Assembly (NCBI GenBank): GCA_017550205.1
Contig: JAFZPS010000046.1
Coordinates: forward strand, 1 to 17,077
DNA from: Bacilli bacterium
GTDB lineage: Bacteria; Bacillota_I; Bacilli_A; RF39; UBA660
Reading direction: 5' to 3'
DNA: 17,077 bases
The notes under the pieces were generated by a model that did no database searches, was not told the DNA's origin, and saw only the letters and a program-made list of their open reading frames with translations. Below, one piece after another: positions 6,607 through 13,394 of this stretch. The position numbers and the translations under genes were made by a program. Numbering within the stretch: the stretch's first letter is position 1; every line of letters begins with the position of its first letter.

Positions 6607-7226
6607 TGGAAAAACCACTATTCCCAGCTAAGTATATGAGAATTACTCAAGGTTATGATGAAGGAACTCATAAAGATAGTTTTGCAATAGATAATGGAGA
6701 TATTGATTATGGTATTAGTCCAATATACGCTCCGTTCACAGGGATAATAAAAAAGACTTATCCCAATGATGCTAATGAAGTATGGTTAGAAAGTATAGAT
6801 AAAGTAGAATATCCTGATGGAACAATAGATTATATGACTATTATGTTTGCACACTCTAATGATATAAGTAATTTATTTGTAGGTAAAAGAATAAATAAAG
6901 GAGAAGTATTCTATTCTGAAGGAAATAAAGGTAATACTACAGGTAATCACTGTCATATAGAATGTGGAAAAGGTAAATTTACTGGTTGGCATAAAAATAA
7001 TTCTAATTATTGGAGTATAAATAATGGTAAAAAACCAGAAGAATGTCTATGGATAGATGATAGTATTAATATAATTGATAATTATGGATATAAATTTAAA
7101 AAAATATCCACAGAAATTGTGGATATCAATAAAAAAGAATTTATAGCACCTAAAACAGATCTTTATGGAGTATATCTAAAAGAAAACCAAAAACTTATTA
7201 TAGAACAAGCTCCAAAATCATCATAA
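6606..7226 (+). CDS. M23-family peptidase, endolysin-like
   Basis: A 206-residue LytM/M23 zinc metallopeptidase, a family that cuts peptide cross-bridges in peptidoglycan. The metal ligands and active-site histidines can be placed: His22 and Asp29 (THKDSFAID), His83 (FAHSND) and the HxH motif His115/His117 (GNHCHIE). No signal peptide is present, so export would need a holin-type route, matching the preceding gene. Residues ~130-206 form a C-terminal extension without a recognisable wall-binding repeat. The start overlaps the holin-like stop, with GAGGAGGAT just upstream. The last 29 bp overlap the convergent ZIP gene, and a ZIP terminator lies inside this coding sequence. Confidence 0.85.
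   Translation: MEKPLFPAKYMRITQGYDEGTHKDSFAIDNGDIDYGISPIYAPFTGIIKKTYPNDANEVWLESIDKVEYPDGTIDYMTIMFAHSNDISNLFVGKRINKGEVFYSEGNKGNTTGNHCHIECGKGKFTGWHKNNSNYWSINNGKKPEECLWIDDSINIIDNYGYKFKKISTEIVDINKKEFIAPKTDLYGVYLKENQKLIIEQAPKSS
7098..7126 (-). terminator. Minus-strand terminator of the ZIP gene, embedded in the M23 gene
   Basis: ATATCCACA (7104-7112), a 5-nt loop, and TGTGGATAT (7118-7126) form a 9-bp stem. On the minus strand it is followed by a run of seven T (plus-strand A at 7098-7104). It lies about 70 nt beyond the ZIP stop, within the M23 coding region. Confidence 0.8.
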
Positions 7227-7971
7227 TAGAAAAACCAATCATTAAAGATAAGGCCATTAGGCCTTTTCTTTTATTAGATTGTGATTCTGGTATTAATTCC
7301 ATAGTAACTACAAATACCATAGCTCCCGCCGTAAAAGATAGAATAAAAGGTAAAAATAGTTTTATTTTTAAAACAAGGATAGCTCCAAGTAATGCAAATA
7401 TAGGTTCAACAATAGCACTAATAGAACCAATAATAAATGATTTAAAAGTACTTATTCCATCTCTTCTTAAAGGTAGACTAATAGCACTTCCTTCAGGAAA
7501 ATTCTGTATAGCTATACCTAAAGTTAATATAATAGCCGACGTAATATTAGTAGAAGCAAAAGCTACTCCTAATACTAATCCTTCAGGTATATTATGCAAA
7601 GTAATAGAAGAGAATAACATAATAGATCTTTTTAATTTATTAATAGAATTTTTACCTTTATTTTCAATTAAACTAAGGACCTTATCACCGATATATAATA
7701 AAGCACCTCCACTAATAAACCCACTAAAAACAACTAACCAAGTTATCATTTTTAACTCATCAGAAATACTAATCGCAGGATTTAATAAAGAAAAGAAAGA
7801 TGCAGCTAACATAATACCTGCAGATATAGCTAACATAGTATCTAAAATAATCTTATTAACAGACTTAAAAAAGAATACTATAGAAGAACCTAAAACAGTA
7901 ATAAAAAAAGTAAAAATACCAGCTAAAAATGCTTGATATATAGGGTTTATTTCATAAAAAAAATTAAACAT
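7198..7971 (-). CDS. ZIP-family divalent metal transporter (ZupT/GufA-like)
   Basis: A 257-residue integral membrane protein with about eight hydrophobic segments. It carries the two ZIP signature motifs of the metal path: HNIPEG (His126-Gly131) in one helix and QNFPEGSAISLPLR (Asn157, Glu160) in the next. ZIP proteins import Zn2+ and often Fe2+, Mn2+ or Co2+. A Lys-rich cytoplasmic loop (ENKGKNSINKLKR, 103-115) precedes the first motif, as usual. The ATG (7969-7971) has TGGTGAT upstream on the minus strand. It is divergent from essC and convergent with the M23 gene, overlapping it by 29 bp; the embedded terminators are listed separately. The metal cannot be assigned from sequence alone. Confidence 0.92.
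   Translation of the reverse strand: MFNFFYEINPIYQAFLAGIFTFFITVLGSSIVFFFKSVNKIILDTMLAISAGIMLAASFFSLLNPAISISDELKMITWLVVFSGFISGGALLYIGDKVLSLIENKGKNSINKLKRSIMLFSSITLHNIPEGLVLGVAFASTNITSAIILTLGIAIQNFPEGSAISLPLRRDGISTFKSFIIGSISAIVEPIFALLGAILVLKIKLFLPFILSFTAGAMVFVVTMELIPESQSNKRKGLMALSLMIGFSIMMILELVL
7250..7272 (+). terminator. Plus-strand terminator of the M23 gene, embedded in the ZIP gene
   Basis: AAGGCC (7250-7255), loop ATTA, GGCCTT (7260-7265), then TTCTTTT. It lies 24 nt after the M23 stop and within the antisense ZIP coding region. Confidence 0.85.
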
Positions 7972-7989
7972 TTTATATCACCAATATAA

Positions 7990-7995
7990 ATTATG
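7990..7995 (-). promoter_or_regulatory. Probable -10 of the ZIP promoter
   Basis: CATAAT on the minus strand matches 5 of 6 bases, 18 nt from the ATG and so with the same short-leader geometry as other promoters here. A weak -35 (TTTAAC on the minus strand, 8013-8018) lies 17 bp upstream, inside the spacer of the inverted repeat at 8002-8029. Confidence 0.5.
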
Positions 7996-8001
7996 CAAAA
8001 A

Positions 8002-8029
8002 TACAATATTTGGTTAAAATTATATTGTA
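8002..8029. promoter_or_regulatory. Inverted repeat between divergent ZIP and essC promoters
   Basis: TACAATAT (8002-8009) and ATATTGTA (8022-8029) are perfect 8-bp inverted copies with centres 20 bp apart, about two helical turns. The right arm overlaps the essC -35 (8025-8030), and the left arm lies just upstream of the ZIP -10. This is a possible operator for a dimeric regulator, though such repeats arise fairly easily by chance in A+T-rich DNA. Confidence 0.35.
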
Positions 8030-8053
8030 AATTACTTGAAAAAAAGATATAAT
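8025..8053 (+). promoter_or_regulatory. Sigma-A-type promoter of the T7SS operon
   Basis: TTGTAA (8025-8030), a 17-nt spacer, and a perfect TATAAT (8048-8053). The predicted start is near 8060, giving a leader of about 32 nt before the essC start. It serves essC and probably the three following small genes. Confidence 0.75.
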
Positions 8054-8079
8054 TAATAATAGAATGAAGAATAATATAC

Positions 8080-8088
8080 GGGGTGATC
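8080..8088 (+). promoter_or_regulatory. Ribosome binding site fixing the GTG start of essC
   Basis: GGGGTGATC lies 3-8 nt before GTG at 8092. No ATG in this frame is better placed, so essC most likely starts with GTG. Confidence 0.8.
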
Positions 8089-8091
8089 TAA

Positions 8092-11000
8092 GTGATTGTT
8101 AGATTGATCAAAAAGAAAAAAATTTATAACTTTTCTTTACCATCAGAAATATCTGGTAATTACTGGATTACTGATAATGATTATTTTGGAAATGTACGAA
8201 ACCTAATCAACGTAGAAGAATACAACGGAGAATGGAAAATTAAAAGTGACTTTGAAACAAAAATAATGGCTGGAGATAAAGAAGTAGAATCAGCTATATT
8301 AAAAGATTATAGTCTATATTTTTTAAAGATTAATACAGATAATGAATATGTAATACTATATTGTTCACCATCAGTACAAAAAGATGTATTAAGATTAAGA
8401 ATAAATACTAATAATGTAGTAACAATAGGTAATGATGAGAAAAATACTATATATTATAACTATCCATTAGTTTCAAAACAACATGCTAAATTAGTTTATA
8501 ATAATGGTAAATGGGCAATACAAGATTTAAATAGTAAATACGGAACTTATGTTAATAATGAAGCTATAGTATCCCAAGAACTAGAATATGGTGATATTGT
8601 TTTCATTATGGGATTAGAAATAGTTCCTATGAAATCAGGTTTGATAATAAATAATATATCTAACCATGTAAAAGTAGACGAAACTACTTTAATAAGAGAA
8701 AATGCTATTATTCAAAGACAAACAGAACAAGATAATCCAGATGAAGAAAATATAGAATTTTATAGTGAAGATGATTATTTCTATAGAGCACCAAGATTTA
8801 AAACTGGTATTGAAGAAAAAATAATTGGAATAGATCCACCACCAGCAAAACAAGAGGAAGATAAAACACCTGCAATATATACAATTGGACCAATGCTTAC
8901 AATGGCAATGACATCAATGACAACAGGTTATAGTGCTTTATCAGGTGTTATTAATGGTACAACAGATATGAGTGTAGCCCTTCCAACATTAGTTATTTCT
9001 GGTGCTATGATATTAACTATGTTCTTATGGCCAAGTCTACAAAGACATTATCAAAAAAGACAAGCTAAAAAAAGAGCAAAAGAAAGAAAAGAAAAATATC
9101 TAAAGTATTTGGAAGAAAAGAAAGAAAAACTACAAAATGAAATGAAAATTCAAAGACAAATAATGATAGATAATTATCTTCCATTACAACAAATAAAAGA
9201 AATAATTTATGAGAAGAAAAGAAATCTATGGGAAAGAGAATTAGAACAAGATGATTTCTTAACACTAAGACTTGGTATTGGTAAAACACAATTTAAAGGT
9301 ACACTAAGTATCCCAGAAGAACATTTCTCACTACAAGATGATGAATTACTACAAGAAGTATATAAAATAGGTGCAGAATCACGTATGTTAGAAAATGTAC
9401 CAGTTACATTAAACTTCATAGAAAAGAATATAACTGCTATTATAGGAACAGCTCAAAATAAACAACAATTTATAGAAGGATTACTTCTACAAACAATTAC
9501 CTATCATAGTTATGAAGATTTAAAAATAGTAGTTTTAACTAATAAACAAAATGAATCTAAATGGGATTATTTAAAAATAGCTCCACATAACTGGAGTGAT
9601 GATAAGACTGTTCGTTATTTTGCAACTGATTTGGATGAAGCAAAAGAAATATCATTAGAATTAGAAAAAGCAATGCAAGCTAGAAAATTTCGTGATAATA
9701 ATGGAAAAATGGAAACAAGTTCAGAAGATTATCATAAATATAAACCATACTACTTAATAATAACAGATGATTATAAAATGGTAAGAGATATAGAACTTGT
9801 AAAAGATGTATGTGAAATGCCAGTTAATTATGGATTTAGTTTAGTAGTAATAAGTCCAAGATTAGTTAATATACCTAATGAATGTAAAACATTCATAAGT
9901 ATAGGTGATTCAAAATCAGGTGTATTTGAAAATGAATTAGTTTCAAATAAACAAAAAGAATTTGATGCAGATACTGATCCTACACTTAATATGTATGAAT
10001 GTTGTAAGATCATTGCAAATATACCAATAGATATCTCTAAAGAAAATAGAGTGTTACCAAATAGTGTATCATTCTTAGAAATGTATAATATTGGTATGGT
10101 AGAACAATTTAATATCCTAAACAGATGGAAAAATAATGATCCAACAAAAACATTATCAGTACCAGTAGGATTAGATAAATCAAGAGAATTATTTAAACTA
10201 GATTTACATGAAAAAGCACACGGACCACATGGTTTAATTGCTGGTATGACTGGTTCAGGTAAATCAGAGTTTATTATTACTTATATACTTTCAATGGCTT
10301 TAAACTATCATCCCTATGAAGTATCATTTATACTTATTGACTACAAAGGTGGAGGTCTAACTGGAGCATTTGAAAATAGAGAAACAGGAATTAAACTACC
10401 ACACTTAGCAGGAACAATAACAAACTTAGATACAGTTGAAATGAATAGATCACTTGCATCTATTCAATCAGAATTACGTAGAAGACAAAGACTATTTAAT
10501 GAAGCAAGAGATAGATTAAATGAAAGTACAATAGATATTTATAAATATCAAAGTCTATATAGAAGAGGTTTAGTTGATAAACCAATATCTCATTTATTTA
10601 TAATTTCAGATGAGTTTGCTGAATTAAAAGATCAAAGACCAGAATTCATGGAACAATTAATTTCAACTGCTCGTATAGGTCGTTCTCTAGGAGTTCACTT
10701 AATCCTAGCAACACAAAAACCTAGTGGAGTAGTTAATGATCAAATATGGTCAAACTCTAAATTTAGAATATGTTTAAAAGTACAAGATAAATCAGATTCA
10801 ATGGATATGATTAAATGTTCTGATGCAGCAGAATTAAAACAAACTGGTAGATTCTATCTACAAGTAGGTTATAATGAACTATTTGCTTTAGGACAAGCAG
10901 CATGGGCAGGAGCTCAATATTATCCAACAGAAAAAAGAAAAAAGAAAGTAGACCAAGGAATTAATATAATTGATAATGTTGGTAATACATTAAAACTTCT

Positions 11001-12660
11001 AGATACAAAAAATGAAGAAATACAAGCACCTTCACAAGGGGAAGAAATTACTAATATTATTAAATATATAGTAGAAGAAGCTAATAAAGAAGAAATAAAG
11101 ATTAGTAAATTATGGTTAGATAGAATACCTAATGTAATCTATATAGATGACTTAGAGAAGAAATATAACTATGAACCAATTAAAAATGTTATTAACCCAG
11201 TAATTGGAGAATATGATGATCCAGAAAATCAAGTTCAAAATATCTTAACATTACCATTATCTGATGAAGGTAATACAATTATTTATGGATCTGCTGGTAG
11301 TGGTAAAGAATTAATGCTATCAAGTATTATCTATTCAACTATAACTACACATGATACTAAAGAAGTTAATTTCTATATTATAGACTTTGGTGCAGAAACA
11401 TTAACTATGTTTAGACAAGCACCTCATGTTGGAGAAGTAATACTTTCAAATGATTCAGAAAAGATAACTAATTTATTTAGAATGATTAATTCTATAATAG
11501 AAGAAAGAAAGAAAATATTCATAGATTATAATGGTTCATATGATTTCTATATTAAACATGGTGGAAAACAAATACCATTTATAACAATAGTAATTAATAA
11601 TGTAGAAGCATTCTTTGAAACATATCAAGAATATGAAGATATAATAGGTCAAATGACAAGAGATTGCTTAAAATATGGTATATGCTTTATTTTAACTACT
11701 AATGGAACAAATACAGTAAGATATCGTATAAGACAAAACTTTAAACAAAACATTACTCTACAATTCAATGATCCAAGTGATTATTCATCAATAATACCAG
11801 GAGCAAGAAAGAAAGAACCATCAAAGGTATATGGTCGTGGTCTTGTTGGTTTAGATGGAGTATATGAATTCCAAACAGGATATAGTTATAAAGAAGAAAA
11901 AATTAGTGACTATATTAAAATTATATCTAAAAAACTTAATGAAATATGTGAATATAAAGCACCAAAGATACCAATTTTACCAGAAGTAGTTAATCAAGAA
12001 TTTGTTGCTAACTATTTAGGATCACTAGAAACTGTACCAATAGGTGTAAGTAAAGAATCATTAAATATAGTAACATTAGATCTTAAAAATGAATTTATGT
12101 ATAATATTACTGGCTATGATATATCAAGTGAAACTAAATTTATTAATGGTTTAATTAATAATGTTCTATCAATGAATAATGCAGAATGTATTATATTTGA
12201 TACAGATAGCTTATTAAGAGAATCCAATAGAGATAGAATTACATATAGTAGTGATTTATGTGATAAGTCATTTGAAAGATTAGTAGATGTATTTAATGAT
12301 ACTAATCCAGAAAGAGTAGCAGTATGTTTAATGATTAATGTTAATTCACTATATAATAAATTAAGCCCAGAAGAAAAAGTTAAATTTGCTGATGTAATTA
12401 CTAATTGTAAAAATAAAGGTACAGTAAGAATACTAATAATTGATACAATAGAATCAGTAAAAACAATATCTTATGAAACTTGGTATAAATCTAATATAGA
12501 TTTAGCTGAAGGTATATGGTTAGGTAATGGTATAGGAGATCAATTTACATTAAAGATCACAACTAACTCAAGAATCCTAAGAACAGAAGTACCACCAGGA
12601 TTTGGTTATGTAATCAAAAAAGGAAAAGCTACTCTAGTTAAATTGATGTCAGATGAATAG
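8092..12660 (+). CDS. essC: Type VII secretion system ATPase EssC (FtsK/SpoIIIE family)
   Basis: A 1522-residue membrane ATPase, the motor of T7SSb. Domain order: an N-terminal FHA-like region with a clear FHA core at about 108-160 (TIGNDEKNT, SKQHAKL, GTYVN); two TM segments near 263-287 and 292-316; a charged helical linker; then three FtsK/SpoIIIE-like domains. Domain 1 is intact: Walker A GMTGSGKS (718-725), LIDYKGGG (748-755) and Walker B ISDEF with Asp840-Glu841. Domain 2 has GSAGSGKE (1066-1073), with Glu where Ser/Thr is expected, and NN at 1169-1170 where acidic residues are usual. Domain 3 (around 1324-1350) has lost a recognisable Walker A. One active and weaker distal ATPase domains are known for EssC/EccC. 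The GTG start is set by GGGGTGAT; esaB follows 9 nt downstream. Confidence 0.96.
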   Translation: MIVRLIKKKKIYNFSLPSEISGNYWITDNDYFGNVRNLINVEEYNGEWKIKSDFETKIMAGDKEVESAILKDYSLYFLKINTDNEYVILYCSPSVQKDVLRLRINTNNVVTIGNDEKNTIYYNYPLVSKQHAKLVYNNGKWAIQDLNSKYGTYVNNEAIVSQELEYGDIVFIMGLEIVPMKSGLIINNISNHVKVDETTLIRENAIIQRQTEQDNPDEENIEFYSEDDYFYRAPRFKTGIEEKIIGIDPPPAKQEEDKTPAIYTIGPMLTMAMTSMTTGYSALSGVINGTTDMSVALPTLVISGAMILTMFLWPSLQRHYQKRQAKKRAKERKEKYLKYLEEKKEKLQNEMKIQRQIMIDNYLPLQQIKEIIYEKKRNLWERELEQDDFLTLRLGIGKTQFKGTLSIPEEHFSLQDDELLQEVYKIGAESRMLENVPVTLNFIEKNITAIIGTAQNKQQFIEGLLLQTITYHSYEDLKIVVLTNKQNESKWDYLKIAPHNWSDDKTVRYFATDLDEAKEISLELEKAMQARKFRDNNGKMETSSEDYHKYKPYYLIITDDYKMVRDIELVKDVCEMPVNYGFSLVVISPRLVNIPNECKTFISIGDSKSGVFENELVSNKQKEFDADTDPTLNMYECCKIIANIPIDISKENRVLPNSVSFLEMYNIGMVEQFNILNRWKNNDPTKTLSVPVGLDKSRELFKLDLHEKAHGPHGLIAGMTGSGKSEFIITYILSMALNYHPYEVSFILIDYKGGGLTGAFENRETGIKLPHLAGTITNLDTVEMNRSLASIQSELRRRQRLFNEARDRLNESTIDIYKYQSLYRRGLVDKPISHLFIISDEFAELKDQRPEFMEQLISTARIGRSLGVHLILATQKPSGVVNDQIWSNSKFRICLKVQDKSDSMDMIKCSDAAELKQTGRFYLQVGYNELFALGQAAWAGAQYYPTEKRKKKVDQGINIIDNVGNTLKLLDTKNEEIQAPSQGEEITNIIKYIVEEANKEEIKISKLWLDRIPNVIYIDDLEKKYNYEPIKNVINPVIGEYDDPENQVQNILTLPLSDEGNTIIYGSAGSGKELMLSSIIYSTITTHDTKEVNFYIIDFGAETLTMFRQAPHVGEVILSNDSEKITNLFRMINSIIEERKKIFIDYNGSYDFYIKHGGKQIPFITIVINNVEAFFETYQEYEDIIGQMTRDCLKYGICFILTTNGTNTVRYRIRQNFKQNITLQFNDPSDYSSIIPGARKKEPSKVYGRGLVGLDGVYEFQTGYSYKEEKISDYIKIISKKLNEICEYKAPKIPILPEVVNQEFVANYLGSLETVPIGVSKESLNIVTLDLKNEFMYNITGYDISSETKFINGLINNVLSMNNAECIIFDTDSLLRESNRDRITYSSDLCDKSFERLVDVFNDTNPERVAVCLMINVNSLYNKLSPEEKVKFADVITNCKNKGTVRILIIDTIESVKTISYETWYKSNIDLAEGIWLGNGIGDQFTLKITTNSRILRTEVPPGFGYVIKKGKATLVKLMSDE

Positions 12661-12669
12661 GAGAATAAT

Positions 12670-12927
12670 ATGAATAAGAATAAAATATTAATAGAATTAG
12701 AAATACCTCTATTAGAAAAAAAATATGATTTATTTATTCCTATAAATAGAAAAATAGGCACAATAAAAAGATTAATAGAGAATTCCTTAAGTGAATTAAC
12801 AGAAACAGATTATAAACCTAACGAAGATAGTAATTTATATAGTAAAGATACTGGTGAAATATATGACGTCAATAAAACTGTAAGAGATACAGATTTAAAA
12901 AATGGTTCTAGAGTAATATTAATATAA
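12670..12927 (+). CDS. esaB: EsaB/YukD-like ubiquitin-fold T7SS protein
   Basis: An 85-residue protein with the ubiquitin-like pattern of YukD/EsaB: an opening strand (KILIELEI), a second strand (KYDLFIPINRKIG), a helix (TIKRLIENSLSEL), and a final TVRDTDLKNGSRVILI strand. EsaB is a small cytoplasmic T7SSb component needed for secretion or its regulation. It starts 9 nt after essC with GGAGAATAAT overlapping the essC stop, so the two are clearly co-transcribed. The length is close to the ~80 aa of known EsaB proteins. Confidence 0.88.
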   Translation: MNKNKILIELEIPLLEKKYDLFIPINRKIGTIKRLIENSLSELTETDYKPNEDSNLYSKDTGEIYDVNKTVRDTDLKNGSRVILI

Positions 12928-12940
12928 TAGGAGGAGTAAT

Positions 12941-13144
12941 ATGTCAGATTATAATACATATGTAACTTCAGTAAATAAAATATTTGATTATTTATCTAAA
13001 ATGAAAGCTGGATTAACCAGTTTAGATAATAAGAATTATATTGAAAGTATTGAAGAATATAAAAAAATAGTAGCCGAAAATGCAGAAAAATTTAAAGGTG
13101 AAGCACCAGAAACAAAAACTGTGGAGGCATTAGGAAATGATTGA
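12941..13144 (+). CDS. Small helical T7SS-operon protein, 67 aa (candidate substrate or partner)
   Basis: I cannot assign a known family. The product is almost entirely helical by composition, with a likely helical hairpin: helix 1 about residues 3-27 (YVTSVNKIFDYLSKMKAG), a turn at LDNKN, and helix 2 about 32-51 (YIESIEEYKKIVAENAEKF), then an acidic, flexible tail. It recalls a WXG100/Esx protein in fold and context but has no Trp, no WxG and only about two thirds of the usual 100 residues. It also lacks a clear YxxxD/E export motif. AGGAGGAG precedes the ATG, and it sits in the essC-esaB operon, overlapping the next gene by 8 nt. A secreted substrate, chaperone or structural subunit are all possible. 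Confidence 0.8.
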   Translation: MSDYNTYVTSVNKIFDYLSKMKAGLTSLDNKNYIESIEEYKKIVAENAEKFKGEAPETKTVEALGND

Positions 13145-13358
13145 TAGATTAAGTTATGATGATATTTTACAAATATCACAAGAATTAAAAAAAGAATCTG
13201 ATGTAGTAAAAGAATTAGCCTCTAAAAGAGATATAAAAGATTTAATAGATTTTGCATCTACTGTTGAAGGATATTCTAAATTTCTAGAAAACATAGTAAG
13301 TATTAATAAAGATGCAGATGAAGCTCTAAAAGGACTAAAAGAAGTATTAAATAAATAA
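13137..13358 (+). CDS. Small helical T7SS-operon protein, 73 aa (partner of the preceding gene)
   Basis: Family not recognised. A charged, helical 73-residue protein with heptad-like hydrophobic spacing (ILQISQELKKESDVVKELA ... ADEALKGLKEVLN), no Trp, no WxG and no signal peptide. The ATG overlaps the upstream gene by 8 nt, with GGAGG at 13123-13127, so the two small proteins are probably made in a coupled ratio and may form a heterodimer, as EsxA/EsxB or the Lap1/Lap2 partners of LXG toxins do. That pairing is inference. The operon ends at a bidirectional terminator; no LXG or other large toxin gene follows. Confidence 0.8.
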   Translation: MIDRLSYDDILQISQELKKESDVVKELASKRDIKDLIDFASTVEGYSKFLENIVSINKDADEALKGLKEVLNK

Positions 13359-13394
13359 AAAAGAATTAAAATTCAAAATATTTTAATTCTTTTT
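13358..13394. terminator. Bidirectional terminator between T7SS operon and PLC-like gene
   Basis: A 15-bp perfect stem (AAAAAGAATTAAAAT at 13358-13372 with its complement at 13380-13394) and a 7-nt loop. T tracts lie at the 3' side on both strands. The minus-strand stop codon of the PLC-like gene (13366-13368) is inside the stem, and the plus-strand TAA of the 73-aa gene abuts it. Confidence 0.9.

Noticed and set aside
6268..7226. Calling the region a prophage
   Set aside because: Only a lysis-like pair is present; there is no integrase, structural gene, terminase or attachment-site repeat.
9065..10013. Minus-strand open frames inside essC, and similar ones inside the pentapeptide-like, HtrA and coiled-coil genes
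   Set aside because: They are opposite strongly supported coding regions, have low-complexity compositions and lack ribosome binding sites and promoters.
12941..13358. Calling the two small genes WXG100 (esxA/esxB)
   Set aside because: Neither has a Trp or WxG, both are too short and no clear YxxxD/E motif is present; only context and helicity suggest a relationship.
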